A DNA stretch of 64,000 nucleotides from Rufibacter sp. XAAS-G3-1 (GTDB lineage: Bacteria; Bacteroidota; Bacteroidia; Cytophagales; Hymenobacteraceae), in NCBI RefSeq assembly GCF_013623775.1, contig NZ_JABFAM010000022.1, forward strand, positions 1 to 64,000, written 5' to 3'. Below the pieces are notes generated by a model. That model searched no databases. It worked only from the letters and a program-made list of their open reading frames with translations, and had not been told where the DNA came from. The position numbers and the translations under genes are program-made. Below, one piece after another: positions 8,374-17,105 of the stretch (position 1 is its first letter; every line of letters begins with the position of its first letter).

Positions 8374-9888
8374 ATGAAATCAGCTAAGAAAGCAGCGCCC
8401 ACCATTGTCGTTATTTTTGGGGGAACCGGCGATTTAACCAAACGCAAGCTGTTGCCCGCGTTCTACAACCTGTTTCTGGCGGGTTGGCTTCCCAAAGAAT
8501 TCGCGATCATCGGGCTGGGGCGTTCTGAGTTCAGCGACCCTGATTACCGCACCCACCTCTACGAGGGCTTAACGGAGTTCTCCCGCACAGGCACCCCCGA
8601 AAAAGAAACCTGGGAAACCTTCCAGCAGAACATCGCTTACCTGCAGTCTGACATCAATGACCCCGGGGCCTATCAAAAACTAGCCGATAAACTGGATTCC
8701 CTGGACAAAGCCTGGGGCCTTCGTGCGAACCGCTTGTTCTACCTGTCAGTGGCGCCGCAGTTCATTGAGGCAGTGACCGTGAACCTGCACAACGCCCAGG
8801 TTGCCAATGACGTGGAGCGGGATCATATCATTGTGGAGAAGCCCTTCGGGAAAGACCTGGAAACCGCCCGCAGCCTGAACAAACTCCTGACGCAGCATTT
8901 CCAGGAAAGCCAGATCTTCAGGATAGACCATTACCTGGGCAAAGAAACCGTCCAGAATATATTGGCCTTTCGGTTTGCCAACGCTCTTTTTGAGCCGCTC
9001 TGGAACCGCAATTACATTGACTATGTGCAGATCAGCGTGGCCGAGCAGGTGGGGGTGGAAGACCGGGGCGGATATTACGAGGGGGCCGGGGCCCTGCGCG
9101 ACATGATCCAGAACCACCTGTTGCAACTCCTGTGCATGGTAGCCATGGAGCCGCCCGTGTCGTTTGAGGCCGAGGAAATAAGAAACCGCAAGGCAGACGT
9201 ATTGCGGGCCATCCGGCCATTGACCCACGAGCAGGTCACCCGCTACGCCGTGAGAGGACAATACGGCCCGGGGTGGCAGCAAGGCAGGAAAGTGCCCGGC
9301 TACCGCGAGGAAGAAGGCGTACGCCCAGACTCGAACACCGAAACCTACGCCGCCGTGAAATTCTACCTGGACAACTGGCGGTGGCAGGGCGTACCGTTTT
9401 ACCTGCGCACGGGCAAACGCATGCAGGAGAAAAGCTCCAACATTACCGTGCAGTTCAGGCCGGTGCCGCACTCCACCTTTTCCAGCACCATGTCAGAAAA
9501 CCTGCTGCCCAACCGCCTCACCATCAACATCCAGCCCCAGATGGATATCAGGCTTCGGTTTACCGCCAAACGTGCGGGCCTGGAGATGGACTTGACTCCC
9601 GCCGAGATGGTGTTTGACTACGGTAACAATTCTTCCCAATCGCCAGAGGCGTATGAAACCCTGCTGCTGGATGCCCTGCAGGGTGATGCGACGTTGTTCA
9701 TGCGCTCAGACCAGGTAGAGGCCGCCTGGGAAATAGTAACGCCCATTCTGGAAACCTGGGAGTCGCGGCCGTCTCTGGAGTTTCCCAATTACCCGGCCGG
9801 CATGTGGGGGCCAGAAAACGCCGAGGCTTTGATTGCGCGTGATGGACATACCTGGTCGGTGACCAATTATTACCACGGCCAAAAGTAA
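8374..9888 (+). CDS. zwf: Glucose-6-phosphate 1-dehydrogenase
   Basis: The 504-residue product matches the usual length. The N-terminal nucleotide-binding motif is [20 protein letters not shown], the active-site signature is [14 protein letters not shown] (the His-Tyr-Leu-Gly-Lys core), and [12 protein letters not shown] and [17 protein letters not shown] are strongly conserved. It converts glucose 6-phosphate to 6-phosphogluconolactone, making NADPH. It lies 19 bp before pgl, so the two are almost certainly cotranscribed. Start ATG 8374 fits the family N-terminus. Confidence 0.97.
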   Translation: MKSAKKAAPTIVVIFGGTGDLTKRKLLPAFYNLFLAGWLPKEFAIIGLGRSEFSDPDYRTHLYEGLTEFSRTGTPEKETWETFQQNIAYLQSDINDPGAYQKLADKLDSLDKAWGLRANRLFYLSVAPQFIEAVTVNLHNAQVANDVERDHIIVEKPFGKDLETARSLNKLLTQHFQESQIFRIDHYLGKETVQNILAFRFANALFEPLWNRNYIDYVQISVAEQVGVEDRGGYYEGAGALRDMIQNHLLQLLCMVAMEPPVSFEAEEIRNRKADVLRAIRPLTHEQVTRYAVRGQYGPGWQQGRKVPGYREEEGVRPDSNTETYAAVKFYLDNWRWQGVPFYLRTGKRMQEKSSNITVQFRPVPHSTFSSTMSENLLPNRLTINIQPQMDIRLRFTAKRAGLEMDLTPAEMVFDYGNNSSQSPEAYETLLLDALQGDATLFMRSDQVEAAWEIVTPILETWESRPSLEFPNYPAGMWGPENAEALIARDGHTWSVTNYYHGQK

Positions 9889-9907
9889 AACCACTTAATG
9901 AGAACGC

Positions 9908-10636
9908 ATGATACAGGTATATAAAACGCCCGCAGAACTCAGCAAAGCCGCCGCAAATATCTTCGTGCAGGCGGCCCAAGAGGCGGTGCAGGAACACGGG
10001 CGGTTTAACGTGGCGTTGACCGGAGGCTCGTCGCCGGAGCAACTGTACAAACTGCTGGCCCGGCCCCCGTACCGGGAGTTAGTGCCTTGGGAGCAGACCT
10101 TTGTTTTCTGGGGAGATGAGCGCTGGGTGCCCCTCACCGATGACCGCAGCAACGCCAAGATGGCCTTTGATACCCTGTTGCACCACGTGCCAATCTCTGG
10201 GAACCACATCTTCCCCATGTATGGCGAGCAGGCTCCCGACGTTTTTGCCCTGGATTTCGAAAAACGGCTCCTAAACCACTTCGGCAGTTCTACGCCCCAG
10301 TTTGACTTGATTTTGCTGGGCATGGGCGATGACGGCCATACCGCCTCGCTCTTCCCGGGCACTGCCGTCCTGCAGGAAACCGAACGGTGGGTGCAAGCCT
10401 ATTACCTGGAACCCCAGTCCATGTACCGCATCACGTTCACGGCACCCTGCCTCAACCAAGCCAAAAAGATTGTGTTCATGACCTTCGGCGAAAAGAAAGC
10501 CGATGCCCTGCACCAAGTACTGGAAGGCGCGCCTAATCCTGAAAAGTACCCCAGCCAACTCATTCAACCGGTACACGGGGAAACCCTTTGGCTCGTAGAC
10601 GAAGCAGCGGCCAGCCGATTGTCTGGGCCCGTTTAA
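9908..10636 (+). CDS. pgl: 6-phosphogluconolactonase (DevB type)
   Basis: The 242-residue protein has the SugarP isomerase-like fold: FNVALTGGSSPEQLYKLLA near the N-terminus, TFVFWGDERWVPLTDDRSN, and the signature DLILLGMGDDGHTASLFPG. It hydrolyses 6-phosphogluconolactone to 6-phosphogluconate. Placed directly after zwf, it completes the set gnd-zwf-pgl. Its start is the ATG at 9908. Confidence 0.95.
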   Translation: MIQVYKTPAELSKAAANIFVQAAQEAVQEHGRFNVALTGGSSPEQLYKLLARPPYRELVPWEQTFVFWGDERWVPLTDDRSNAKMAFDTLLHHVPISGNHIFPMYGEQAPDVFALDFEKRLLNHFGSSTPQFDLILLGMGDDGHTASLFPGTAVLQETERWVQAYYLEPQSMYRITFTAPCLNQAKKIVFMTFGEKKADALHQVLEGAPNPEKYPSQLIQPVHGETLWLVDEAAASRLSGPV

Positions 10637-10931
10637 GGCCTACTTTTCATAAAACGCCTTGTTTTCACTCGCCCCTGTTCTGAAAGTTACTCACCCTCGC
10701 GGAATGGGGTTAGTGTTCTTTTTTATTGTACCTGTCATAGTACTACAATCAAGCCCCGGAGCAAAGTAACAGCCTCTAGCGGCACTCACTAATTCCAGGC
10801 AGTTCAGGGTAAACAACGTTTTGCCATTGATTTGCAGAAAGTAAAACCATAACCCAAGCTTCCCGTTCAATGAAAAGTTGATTTACTTGTATGTTTTTCA
10901 ATTATAATTTAAAAACCATGGCAAATTCGTA
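10637..10931. other. Intergenic region before asnB
   Basis: No gene is seen. The first 40 bp contain a weak core-family palindrome (ggcctacttttcataaaacg). The second half is AT-rich and leads into the asnB promoter. Confidence 0.5.
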
Positions 10932-10960
10932 TTGTAATTAGATTTATTATGCGATATTTG
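10932..10960 (+). promoter_or_regulatory. Candidate Bacteroidota promoter for asnB
   Basis: TTG at 10932-10934 and gatatttg at 10953-10960 are 18 bp apart and fit the Bacteroidota consensus (TTTG, then TAnnTTTG) with one mismatch in the -7 box. The GTG start of asnB lies 30 bp downstream. Confidence 0.45.
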
Positions 10961-10989
10961 TTTTACGTTACATTTTAAATTCAAGTATT

Positions 10990-12675
10990 GTGTGTGGAAT
11001 TGTTTGTGCTTTTGATTTAAAAGAAACCTCTGAAGCGTTACGGCCTCAGTTATTGGAAATGGCAAAATGTATCCGGCACCGGGGGCCGGACTGGAGCGGG
11101 GTTTTCAGTAATGAGAAGGCGATTTTAGCGCATGAGCGGTTGGCTATTGTAGATCCCACATCGGGCAAGCAACCTTTGTTCAGCGAAGACGGGCAGTTAG
11201 TGTTGGCAGCCAACGGCGAGATTTACAACCACTTAGAACTGAGAGAGAAGCTTACCATTGATTATAATTTCCAGACCAAATCTGACTGCGAGGTCATTCT
11301 GGCCCTTTACCGGGAAAAAGGCACCCAGTTTTTAGATGACCTGAACGGTATTTTCGGCTTTGCCATCTATGACGCTGAGAATGATGCTTACCTCATTGCC
11401 CGCGACCACATGGGCATTATTCCGCTGTACATTGGGTGGGATGAGAAAGGTACGTTTTACGTGGCGTCAGAATTGAAGGCCCTGGAAGGCAAGTGCGCTA
11501 AAATCGAGCTTTTCCCGCCGGGCCATTACCTGTCTAGCCAGGAAGAAGGTTTCCAGAAATGGTATGACCGCGATTGGAAGGAATACAAGAACGTAGCACA
11601 AAACGAAACCAACATCCAGGAGCTGAGAGAAGCGTTGGAAGCGGCCGTGCACCGCCAATTAATGAGTGACGTGCCGTACGGCGTGCTGCTTTCCGGCGGA
11701 CTGGACTCTTCCATCACCTCGGCCATTGCCAAAAAATACGCCGAGAAGCGGATTGAAAGCGATGACCGCGAGCAAGCCTGGTGGCCGCAGTTGCATTCGT
11801 TTGCCATTGGCTTGGAAGGCTCGCCAGATTTGGCCGCGGCCCAGAAAGTGGCCGACCATTTGGGCACCGTGCACCACGAGATAAAATTCACCATCCAGGA
11901 AGGGATAGATGCGCTGAAAGACGTGATCTACCACCTGGAGACGTATGACGTGACCACCGTTCGGGCTTCCACGCCCATGTACCTGATGGCCCGCGCCATC
12001 AAAGCCATGGGCATTAAAATGGTGCTTTCCGGCGAGGGTGCCGATGAAATTTTTGGGGGCTATCTGTACTTCCACAAGGCCCCCAACGCGAAGGAATTCC
12101 ACGAAGAAAACGTGCGCAAGCTAGATAAACTGCACATGTACGACTGCCTGCGCGCCAATAAATCGCTCTGTGCTTGGGGCATTGAGGGCCGCGTGCCGTT
12201 CCTGGACAAGGAATTCATGGATGTGGCTATGCGCCTTAACCCGCAGGACAAGATGATCAACGGCGAACGCATGGAGAAATGGGTGCTGCGCAAAGCGTTT
12301 GAAGATTACCTGCCCGCCAGCGTGGCCTGGCGCCAGAAAGAGCAGTTCTCAGACGGCGTGGGCTACAACTGGATTGACACCCTCAAGGAAATGGTGAACA
12401 CCAAGGTGAGCGACGAGCAACTGGCCCACGCCAGCGAGCATTTCCCCATCCAGCCGCCTTCCAGCAAAGAGGAGTTCTATTACCGTTCCATCTTCGCGAA
12501 ACACTTCCCAAGTGACGCGGCGGCGCTCTCCGTCCCTTCCGTTCCTTCGGTGGCGTGCAGCACGCCTATTGCCTTGGAGTGGGATGCCTCTTTCAAAAAC
12601 CTGAACGACCCCTCTGGCCGGGCAGTAGCCAACGTGCACGCCGATGCTTACCAAAAAGCTGAGTTAGCCGAATAG
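10990..12675 (+). CDS. asnB: Asparagine synthase B, glutamine-hydrolysing
   Basis: The 561-residue product starts CGIVCAFDL after the initiator, so Cys2 becomes the N-terminal nucleophile of the class II glutaminase domain (about 1-200; IRHRGPDWSG and NGEIYNH are diagnostic). The synthetase domain follows, with the pyrophosphatase loop VLLSGGLDSSITSAIAKK and MVLSGEGADEIFGGYLYF. It makes asparagine from aspartate, ATP and glutamine. The start must be GTG at 10990, since no ATG is in frame close upstream and the Cys must follow the initiator. A 27-bp terminator hairpin follows the stop, so the gene is probably monocistronic. Confidence 0.96.
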   Translation: MCGIVCAFDLKETSEALRPQLLEMAKCIRHRGPDWSGVFSNEKAILAHERLAIVDPTSGKQPLFSEDGQLVLAANGEIYNHLELREKLTIDYNFQTKSDCEVILALYREKGTQFLDDLNGIFGFAIYDAENDAYLIARDHMGIIPLYIGWDEKGTFYVASELKALEGKCAKIELFPPGHYLSSQEEGFQKWYDRDWKEYKNVAQNETNIQELREALEAAVHRQLMSDVPYGVLLSGGLDSSITSAIAKKYAEKRIESDDREQAWWPQLHSFAIGLEGSPDLAAAQKVADHLGTVHHEIKFTIQEGIDALKDVIYHLETYDVTTVRASTPMYLMARAIKAMGIKMVLSGEGADEIFGGYLYFHKAPNAKEFHEENVRKLDKLHMYDCLRANKSLCAWGIEGRVPFLDKEFMDVAMRLNPQDKMINGERMEKWVLRKAFEDYLPASVAWRQKEQFSDGVGYNWIDTLKEMVNTKVSDEQLAHASEHFPIQPPSSKEEFYYRSIFAKHFPSDAAALSVPSVPSVACSTPIALEWDASFKNLNDPSGRAVANVHADAYQKAELAE

Positions 12676-12687
12676 GTTCTGAGATCA

Positions 12688-12750
12688 CCTGCCATAAAAG
12701 CCAAACCCCACAAGTTCCAGAAGCTTGTGGGGTTTGGCTTTTATGACAGG
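12688..12750 (+). terminator. Long hairpin terminator after asnB
   Basis: The arms at 12688-12714 and 12724-12750 pair over 27 bp with one mismatch around a 9-nt loop (ttccagaag). The right arm contains ggcttttatg. It begins 13 bp after the asnB stop and can fold from either strand. Confidence 0.85.
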
Positions 12751-13164
12751 TAAACAATCTTTCTCCAAATTGGCACTTGTGTATCATTCGTTCGGGATGA
12801 GGCTTTAATAGATCTCGGTTAAACAAGAGCGACAAAAAAGGTATCTAAGCCGAGTTTCAGAAAGTATGAGTGGTGACAGGGGGAACAAGTTTTGCAATTT
12901 CTTTTGACCTCGTTCCCCTTAGCCGGTTTCTTCTATTGAGACTAAATTATCCTAGTTGTACCCACTAGGTACTAGATAGAGGAAAACTGCGCTAGAATAA
13001 CTTAGGCAGGTGTATGCTGAAAAAAATAGAAGACATAGCAAGTGATAGGATTCAATAAATCAAAAAATATATTAGAAACATTACAATTATATGTTTAAAT
13101 TTACTACTTTAGAGCCCTGTTTCACTTTAATATAAATATATCAATAAAGCATAAAATATTTAAT
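12751..13164. other. Gene-free stretch before the TM2 gene
   Basis: Nothing recognisable is seen apart from an increase in AT content after about 13010, as expected for the promoter region of the gene at 13165. No repeat of the core family was found here. Confidence 0.5.
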
Positions 13165-13512
13165 ATGGAATCAAACGTGCATATATTAAAGAGTAAAACT
13201 ACCGCTATTATTCTTTCCTTGCTTTTAGGTGGCTTTGGTACGCATCATTTCTACGTAGGAAACGCAAGAAAAGGAATTTTGTATTTAATGTTCTGCTGGA
13301 CGCTTATTCCAGCCGTTATTGCTTTTGTGGATTTCATCGGGTTGGTGACACAATCAGAAGATGATTTCAACCTGAAACACAATCCCGGTGAGTTTTATGA
13401 GAAGTACCGGAAACCGCTTCAGGTATCGCAACAGATGACCTTGAACGTTAACGCTCTCTATTCTTCTTTTGAAGAGTATAAGAGGGATGAGGAACTGCTG
13501 CAACTGCGGTAA
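13165..13512 (+). CDS. TM2-domain membrane protein
   Basis: This 115-residue protein has a short charged N-terminus, then two membrane helices (about 13-30 and 38-58) in the TM2 arrangement: AIILSLLLGGFGTHHFYVGN followed by a turn and GILYLMFCWTLIPAVIAFVD. The GGFG-HHFY-G motif defines the family. The C-terminal 50 residues are hydrophilic and probably cytosolic. Its role is not established; bacterial TM2 proteins often occur alone as here. A hairpin follows 8 bp after the stop. Confidence 0.85.
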   Translation: MESNVHILKSKTTAIILSLLLGGFGTHHFYVGNARKGILYLMFCWTLIPAVIAFVDFIGLVTQSEDDFNLKHNPGEFYEKYRKPLQVSQQMTLNVNALYSSFEEYKRDEELLQLR

Positions 13513-13520
13513 ATTCCCAT

Positions 13521-13553
13521 TTTCCGCCTGTTTTCGTTAAAACAGGCAGGAAA
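13521..13553. repeat. Core-family hairpin after the TM2 gene
   Basis: tttccgcctgtttt pairs with aaaacaggcaggaaa across a 4-nt loop, with one extra base in the right arm. It sits directly downstream of the stop and may act as a terminator. Confidence 0.7.
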
Positions 13554-13588
13554 GAATGTTTTGGGTTATTGGTTTTTGCTTGCCATTT

Positions 13589-13637
13589 ACAACAAGAAGC
13601 CCTTGTAAATAAAATGTTTGCAAGGGCTTCTTGTTGT
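13589..13637. terminator. 17-bp perfect hairpin downstream of the TM2 gene
   Basis: acaacaagaagcccttg (13589-13605) and caagggcttcttgttgt (13621-13637) are perfect reverse complements around a 15-nt AT-rich loop. It is a second terminator-like structure after the core-family hairpin and is not a member of that family. Confidence 0.7.
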
Positions 13638-13785
13638 TCTGAGTACCCTCTGGCGGACTCCTATCGGACTTTTTTGTAGAGGATCTAGAAAGTAGTCTCC
13701 TAAGAGCTTGTTTATCTAGTACTCGGTGTTTTATCTTGTTCTAATTAACCTTCTGATTAGTTAATGACAGATGTTCCGCCCTCCT

Positions 13786-13903
13786 GCCGGTGGTTCCCGG
13801 CGAGTCTGGAGACTCGCTTCATCCTTTGTCACGAGACGGAACCCCGCTGAGCGTTTAGGAACTGTTTTGCGCAAAATAGCCCCTAAACGCTCAGCGGGGT
13901 TCC
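13786..13903. repeat. Composite repeat: family R unit plus nested 22-bp hairpin
   Basis: 13786-13837 is a family R unit (gccggtggttcccggc, gagtctggagactcgcttca, ending cacgagac). It is followed by a 66-bp hairpin whose arms 13838-13859 and 13882-13903 are perfect over 22 bp (ggaaccccgctgagcgttta at the left). Its loop contains ctgttttgcgcaaaatag, the core of the dispersed palindrome family. Confidence 0.75.
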
Positions 13904-13940
13904 CTTCTCTACTGGCTGATCCTACCCCATATAAACCTCT

Positions 13941-14029
13941 CATTGTTGGCCTGTTTTCATAAAAGTAGCCTAAAAACGATGGTACAAGCGGATGCTTGCG
14001 CCAGTAGGAAATGAAAGACTCTAAACAGG
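13941..14029. repeat. Partial family T element
   Basis: ggcctgttttcataaaagta, gatggtacaagcggatgctt and the right terminal repeat gactctaaacagg are present; the left terminal repeat is missing. The surroundings (13638-14074) contain no gene. Confidence 0.6.
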
Positions 14030-14074
14030 TTCCAGATCAGAAGATTGAAAACAAGCCATTGACAGGGCTTCGGA

Positions 14075-15262
14075 TTACTTTTCCAGAAACCGCTCAATGC
14101 CCAATTGAAGCCCCCGCAGTTCTGCCAGTCCCCTTAACCGACCGATGGCCGAGTAGCCGGGGTTGGTTTTCTTATTGAGGTCATCCAGCATCTTGTGCCC
14201 ATGGTCAGGGCGGAAGGGCATGCGCAGGTCTTGCCGGCCGTTGGCTTTTCTTTCTCTTTGCTCTTCCAGCAGGGCCTTCATGACTTCAAACATATCCACG
14301 TCGCCGCTCAAGTGGTCGGCTTCGTAGAAATTGCCCTCCGCGTCACGGGTGGTGGCGCGTAGGTGCACGAAATGGATGCGCTCGCCCAGGCGTTGCACCA
14401 TGCCGGCCAAATCATTGTCGGGCCGCACCCCGAAGGAGCCGGTGCAGAACGTTAACCCGTTGTTGGGACTTTCCACCGCGTTGTAGAGTTCATGGATATC
14501 GTTCTCGGTGCTCACCACGCGGGGTAGGCCCAAAATAGGGTAGGGCGGGTCGTCTGGATGGATGGCCAGCAGGACACCTGCCTCTTCGGCGGCCGGCACC
14601 ACTTCCGACAAGAAGAAGTACAGGTTTGCCTTCAATTCTTTGGGGCCAATTCCATCATAGGAGGCCAGGGCTTGCAGAAACTCCTCCAAGGTGTAGCCTT
14701 CCTCAGAACCGGGCAAACCGGCGATGATGTTTTTGATGAGCAAGGCTCGGGCCTCCTCCGTCAAGGTTTCCATGAACGCCTGGGCTTTCTGCTTTTGTTC
14801 CGGCGAAAACGTTTCCTCGGCGCCGGGGCGCTTTAAGATGTACAACTCAAAGGCGGCGAAGGCGGTGGCATCAAAGCGGAGGGCGGTGGAGCCGTCGGGC
14901 ATCGGGTAGTCCAGGTCGGTGCGGGTCCAGTCCAGGATGGGCATGAAGTTGTAGCACACAATGTCAATGCCGCAAGCGCCCAGGTTGCGCAGGCTCTGCC
15001 GGTAGTTTTCAATGTAGCGGGCGTAGTGGCCGGTGCGCTTCTTGATGTCTTCATGCACGGGTACGCTCTCTACCACCGACCACGTCAGACCGGCGGCTTC
15101 CACCAACTGCTTACGGGCCATGATTTCTTCCTTCGTCCAGACTTCGCCGTTGGGGATGTGGTGCAGGGCGGTCACCACGCCGGTGGCCCCGGCCTGGCAT
15201 ATGTCAGCGAGCGATACGGGATCTTTGGGGCCGTACCAGCGCCAGGTTTGTTCTAAGCTCAT
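14075..15262 (-). CDS. uxuA: Mannonate dehydratase
   Basis: The 395-residue product matches UxuA length and sequence style: [20 protein letters not shown] at the N-terminus, [33 protein letters not shown] and a conserved ending with [13 protein letters not shown]. It dehydrates D-mannonate to 2-keto-3-deoxygluconate in hexuronate breakdown, using a divalent metal. Its partner reductase is upstream on the same strand with a 385-bp gap. It points away from the glycan locus that starts at 17106 and probably handles uronic acid released by that locus. No uxaC, kdgK or kdgA is in the window. Start ATG at 15262. Confidence 0.95.
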   Translation of the reverse strand: MSLEQTWRWYGPKDPVSLADICQAGATGVVTALHHIPNGEVWTKEEIMARKQLVEAAGLTWSVVESVPVHEDIKKRTGHYARYIENYRQSLRNLGACGIDIVCYNFMPILDWTRTDLDYPMPDGSTALRFDATAFAAFELYILKRPGAEETFSPEQKQKAQAFMETLTEEARALLIKNIIAGLPGSEEGYTLEEFLQALASYDGIGPKELKANLYFFLSEVVPAAEEAGVLLAIHPDDPPYPILGLPRVVSTENDIHELYNAVESPNNGLTFCTGSFGVRPDNDLAGMVQRLGERIHFVHLRATTRDAEGNFYEADHLSGDVDMFEVMKALLEEQRERKANGRQDLRMPFRPDHGHKMLDDLNKKTNPGYSAIGRLRGLAELRGLQLGIERFLEK

Positions 15263-15361
15263 ATTGTTCGTTTTTAGTTAGATGATCTATTGTTAAGAAA
15301 GAAGCCGTTTGGTTTCTTCTGGTCTCTGGCGGATGCGTCCGCTTTTGCCTTGTTTTGTCGG

Positions 15362-15409
15362 TTTCCTGTTTTCGGCCTGATTTTATAAAAACAGGCCGAA
15401 AACAGGAAA
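15362..15409. repeat. Core-family hairpin, 23-bp stem
   Basis: The left arm 15362-15384 (tttcctgttttcggcctgat...) and right arm 15387-15409 pair with one mismatch around a 2-nt loop. The inner part is the shared ggcctg.tttt core; the outer tttcctgttttc extension also recurs at 55691 and 58503. Confidence 0.8.
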
Positions 15410-15602
15410 TTGCCTTTTATTGGTTCAATTCCTCTACTAGGATTGGGCTTCCCTCCGCTGAAGTTTGTAGATCAGTAAGGCGATAGCCTCAAACCTCAAT
15501 ATAGGGAGCCCCGGCCCATAATTTTCTCACATCCCGAAGGTACAGATTTCCGCGTTTACCGCCTGTTTTCCGCAAAGCAGCCTCAAAACGCATCAAGCAG
15601 CG

Positions 15603-15641
15603 CTCCCCTCTCCGCGGGAGAGGGGTTGGGGGTGAGGTCTC
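15603..15641. repeat. CT-rich repeat, copy 1
   Basis: ctcccctctccgcgggagag followed by gggttgggggtgaggtctc. Relatives are at 34334-34374 (same orientation) and 39984-40022 (opposite orientation). The first half is a palindrome, ccctctccgcgggagaggg. Confidence 0.75.
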
Positions 15642-15647
15642 TCTCTA

Positions 15648-16499
15648 TCAAACGCCGCTGAAGGCACTGAAGCCCCCGTCAATGGGCACCACCACGCCGG
15701 TCACAAATTTAGAGCCGTCGCCGCAGAGCCACAGCAGCGTGCCCAGCAGATCCTCCGGCGTACCGAACCGCTCCATGGGCGTATGCGAAATGATGGTGTT
15801 GCCGCGGTCGGTTAAGCTGCCGTCTGCGGTGGTGAGCAAGGTACGGTTTTGCTCCGTGAGGAAGAAGCCCGGCGCCATGGCGTTCACCCTGATGCCTACC
15901 TTGGAGAAATGCACCGCCAGCCACTGCGTGAAATTGGAGACCGCCGCCTTGGCCCCGCTGTAGGCCGGAATCTTGGTGAGCGGCCGGAATGCGTTCATAG
16001 AGGAGACGTTGATGATGGTGGCCCCCTCGCGGCCCACCATGTCCCGGGCAAATACCTGGGTAGGCAGCAGCGTGCCTATGAAGTTGAGGTCAAAGACAAA
16101 TTTGATGCCTTCGGGGTCCATGTCAAAGAACGTCTTGAGGCCTTCCTGCTCCGCTTCCAGGTCTTCGGCCAAGAGGAAGTTCTTGGACGTGGTTCCCTTG
16201 GGGTGGTTGCCGCCCGCGCCGTTGATTAGGATATCGCAGGGCCCCAGTTGCTGCAGCACCTGCGCGTGGGCGGTTTCCAGGCTGGCTTTGTCCAATACGT
16301 TGGCGGCAAGGCCCACGGCCTGTCCCCCTTCGCTTCTTATGTGGGCGGCCACTGCCTCGGCGGCCTCTGCTTTCAAGTCCAGGACGGCTACTTTTACGCC
16401 GTTGGCCGCCAGGGCCTTCGCCATGGTAGCGCACAGAACGCCGCCACCGCCGGTTACCACGGCCACTTTGCCCGCTAAATCTTCTGAGGTGAATTTCAT
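15648..16499 (-). CDS. uxuB: SDR-type D-fructuronate reductase (D-mannonate oxidoreductase)
   Basis: The 283-residue protein is a classical short-chain dehydrogenase: nucleotide motif VTGGGGVLCATMAKALA, NGAGG, active-site Ser in INVSSMNAF and the Tyr-x-x-x-Lys pair in AYSGAKAAV, ending with GVVVPIDGGFSAFSGV. The inserted segment after NGAGGNHPKGT and the position next to uxuA identify it as the SDR form of UxuB, which reduces D-fructuronate to D-mannonate with NAD(P)H. The general SDR call is certain; the substrate is inferred from the neighbour. Confidence 0.85.
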   Translation of the reverse strand: MKFTSEDLAGKVAVVTGGGGVLCATMAKALAANGVKVAVLDLKAEAAEAVAAHIRSEGGQAVGLAANVLDKASLETAHAQVLQQLGPCDILINGAGGNHPKGTTSKNFLLAEDLEAEQEGLKTFFDMDPEGIKFVFDLNFIGTLLPTQVFARDMVGREGATIINVSSMNAFRPLTKIPAYSGAKAAVSNFTQWLAVHFSKVGIRVNAMAPGFFLTEQNRTLLTTADGSLTDRGNTIISHTPMERFGTPEDLLGTLLWLCGDGSKFVTGVVVPIDGGFSAFSGV

Positions 16500-17105
16500 A
16501 TAGAGTTGGGTATCATTTAACTACGATTCCCAATAATTGTGAAAAAGCGCCGCCCAGAAAAATAACCGCCCAATTGGTTGGTCGCTTATCGTTCTAAATA
16601 AGGCTATGAAAATACAAGTGCTTGAAAGACAATGGTATGCAGGTGGGCGTTCTGCTTTGTTAGGCTACCGGCTGAAAGGGGAGGGGCTAAGGTTGTTGCG
16701 TTTAGAGGCTGTTTTCCGGAAAACGGGCTTGAAACAGCATTGGCGCAGACGCTCGCAGGTCTAAAGACGCTACGAGGTCTTTTGAGCAAGCGGAGTTGCT
16801 GGATGAGCCATCAAAAAACAGGCGCGAGACTCCAGTCTCGTGACACGAGATGAAGCGAGTCTCCAGACTTGCCGGGAGCCACCGATGGAAAGGCAAAACG
16901 TCTGTCTGCACGTCTTGTCTCAGGCCCGATTCCTGGAAAATAGCCGCTATTCGGCCTGATTGGGACGATTGGGCACCTATATCTGGATAATCATGGCCTG
17001 GGCATCCTGTACTTTTAAACCTGTAAAAAACGGGAAGCCCACGGTAGGAAACAAGCAAAGTGGCTTCAAGTAAAATCCCTCATCACCCATTCAAATTCCG
17101 TCTTG
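16500..17105. other. Divergent region between uxuB and the GH2 gene
   Basis: No gene is seen. Contents: a core-family palindrome near 16706-16728 (ggctgttttccggaaaacgg), the gcgcagacgctcgcaggtct repeat (16742-16775, related to 33976-34024 in the opposite orientation), and family R copy 2 (16822-16888). Promoters of both divergent genes must lie here, but no clear one was found. Confidence 0.6.
16822..16888. repeat. Family R repeat, copy 2
   Basis: gagactccagtctcgtgaca, gatgaagcgagtctccagac and ttgccgggagccaccgatgg match the reverse complement of the unit at 13786-13837. It contains the small palindrome cgagactccagtctcg. Confidence 0.75.

Larger units (their letters stand above)
15263..15647. 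other. Gap between uxuB and uxuA
   Basis: No gene is seen. It contains a 23-bp core-family hairpin (15362-15409), a weak core-family copy near 15560, and the CT-rich repeat ctcccctctccgcgggagag at 15603. Confidence 0.6.

Noticed and set aside
13761-13962. Small open frames on both strands
   Set aside because: They are translations of the family R repeat and its hairpin, not genes.
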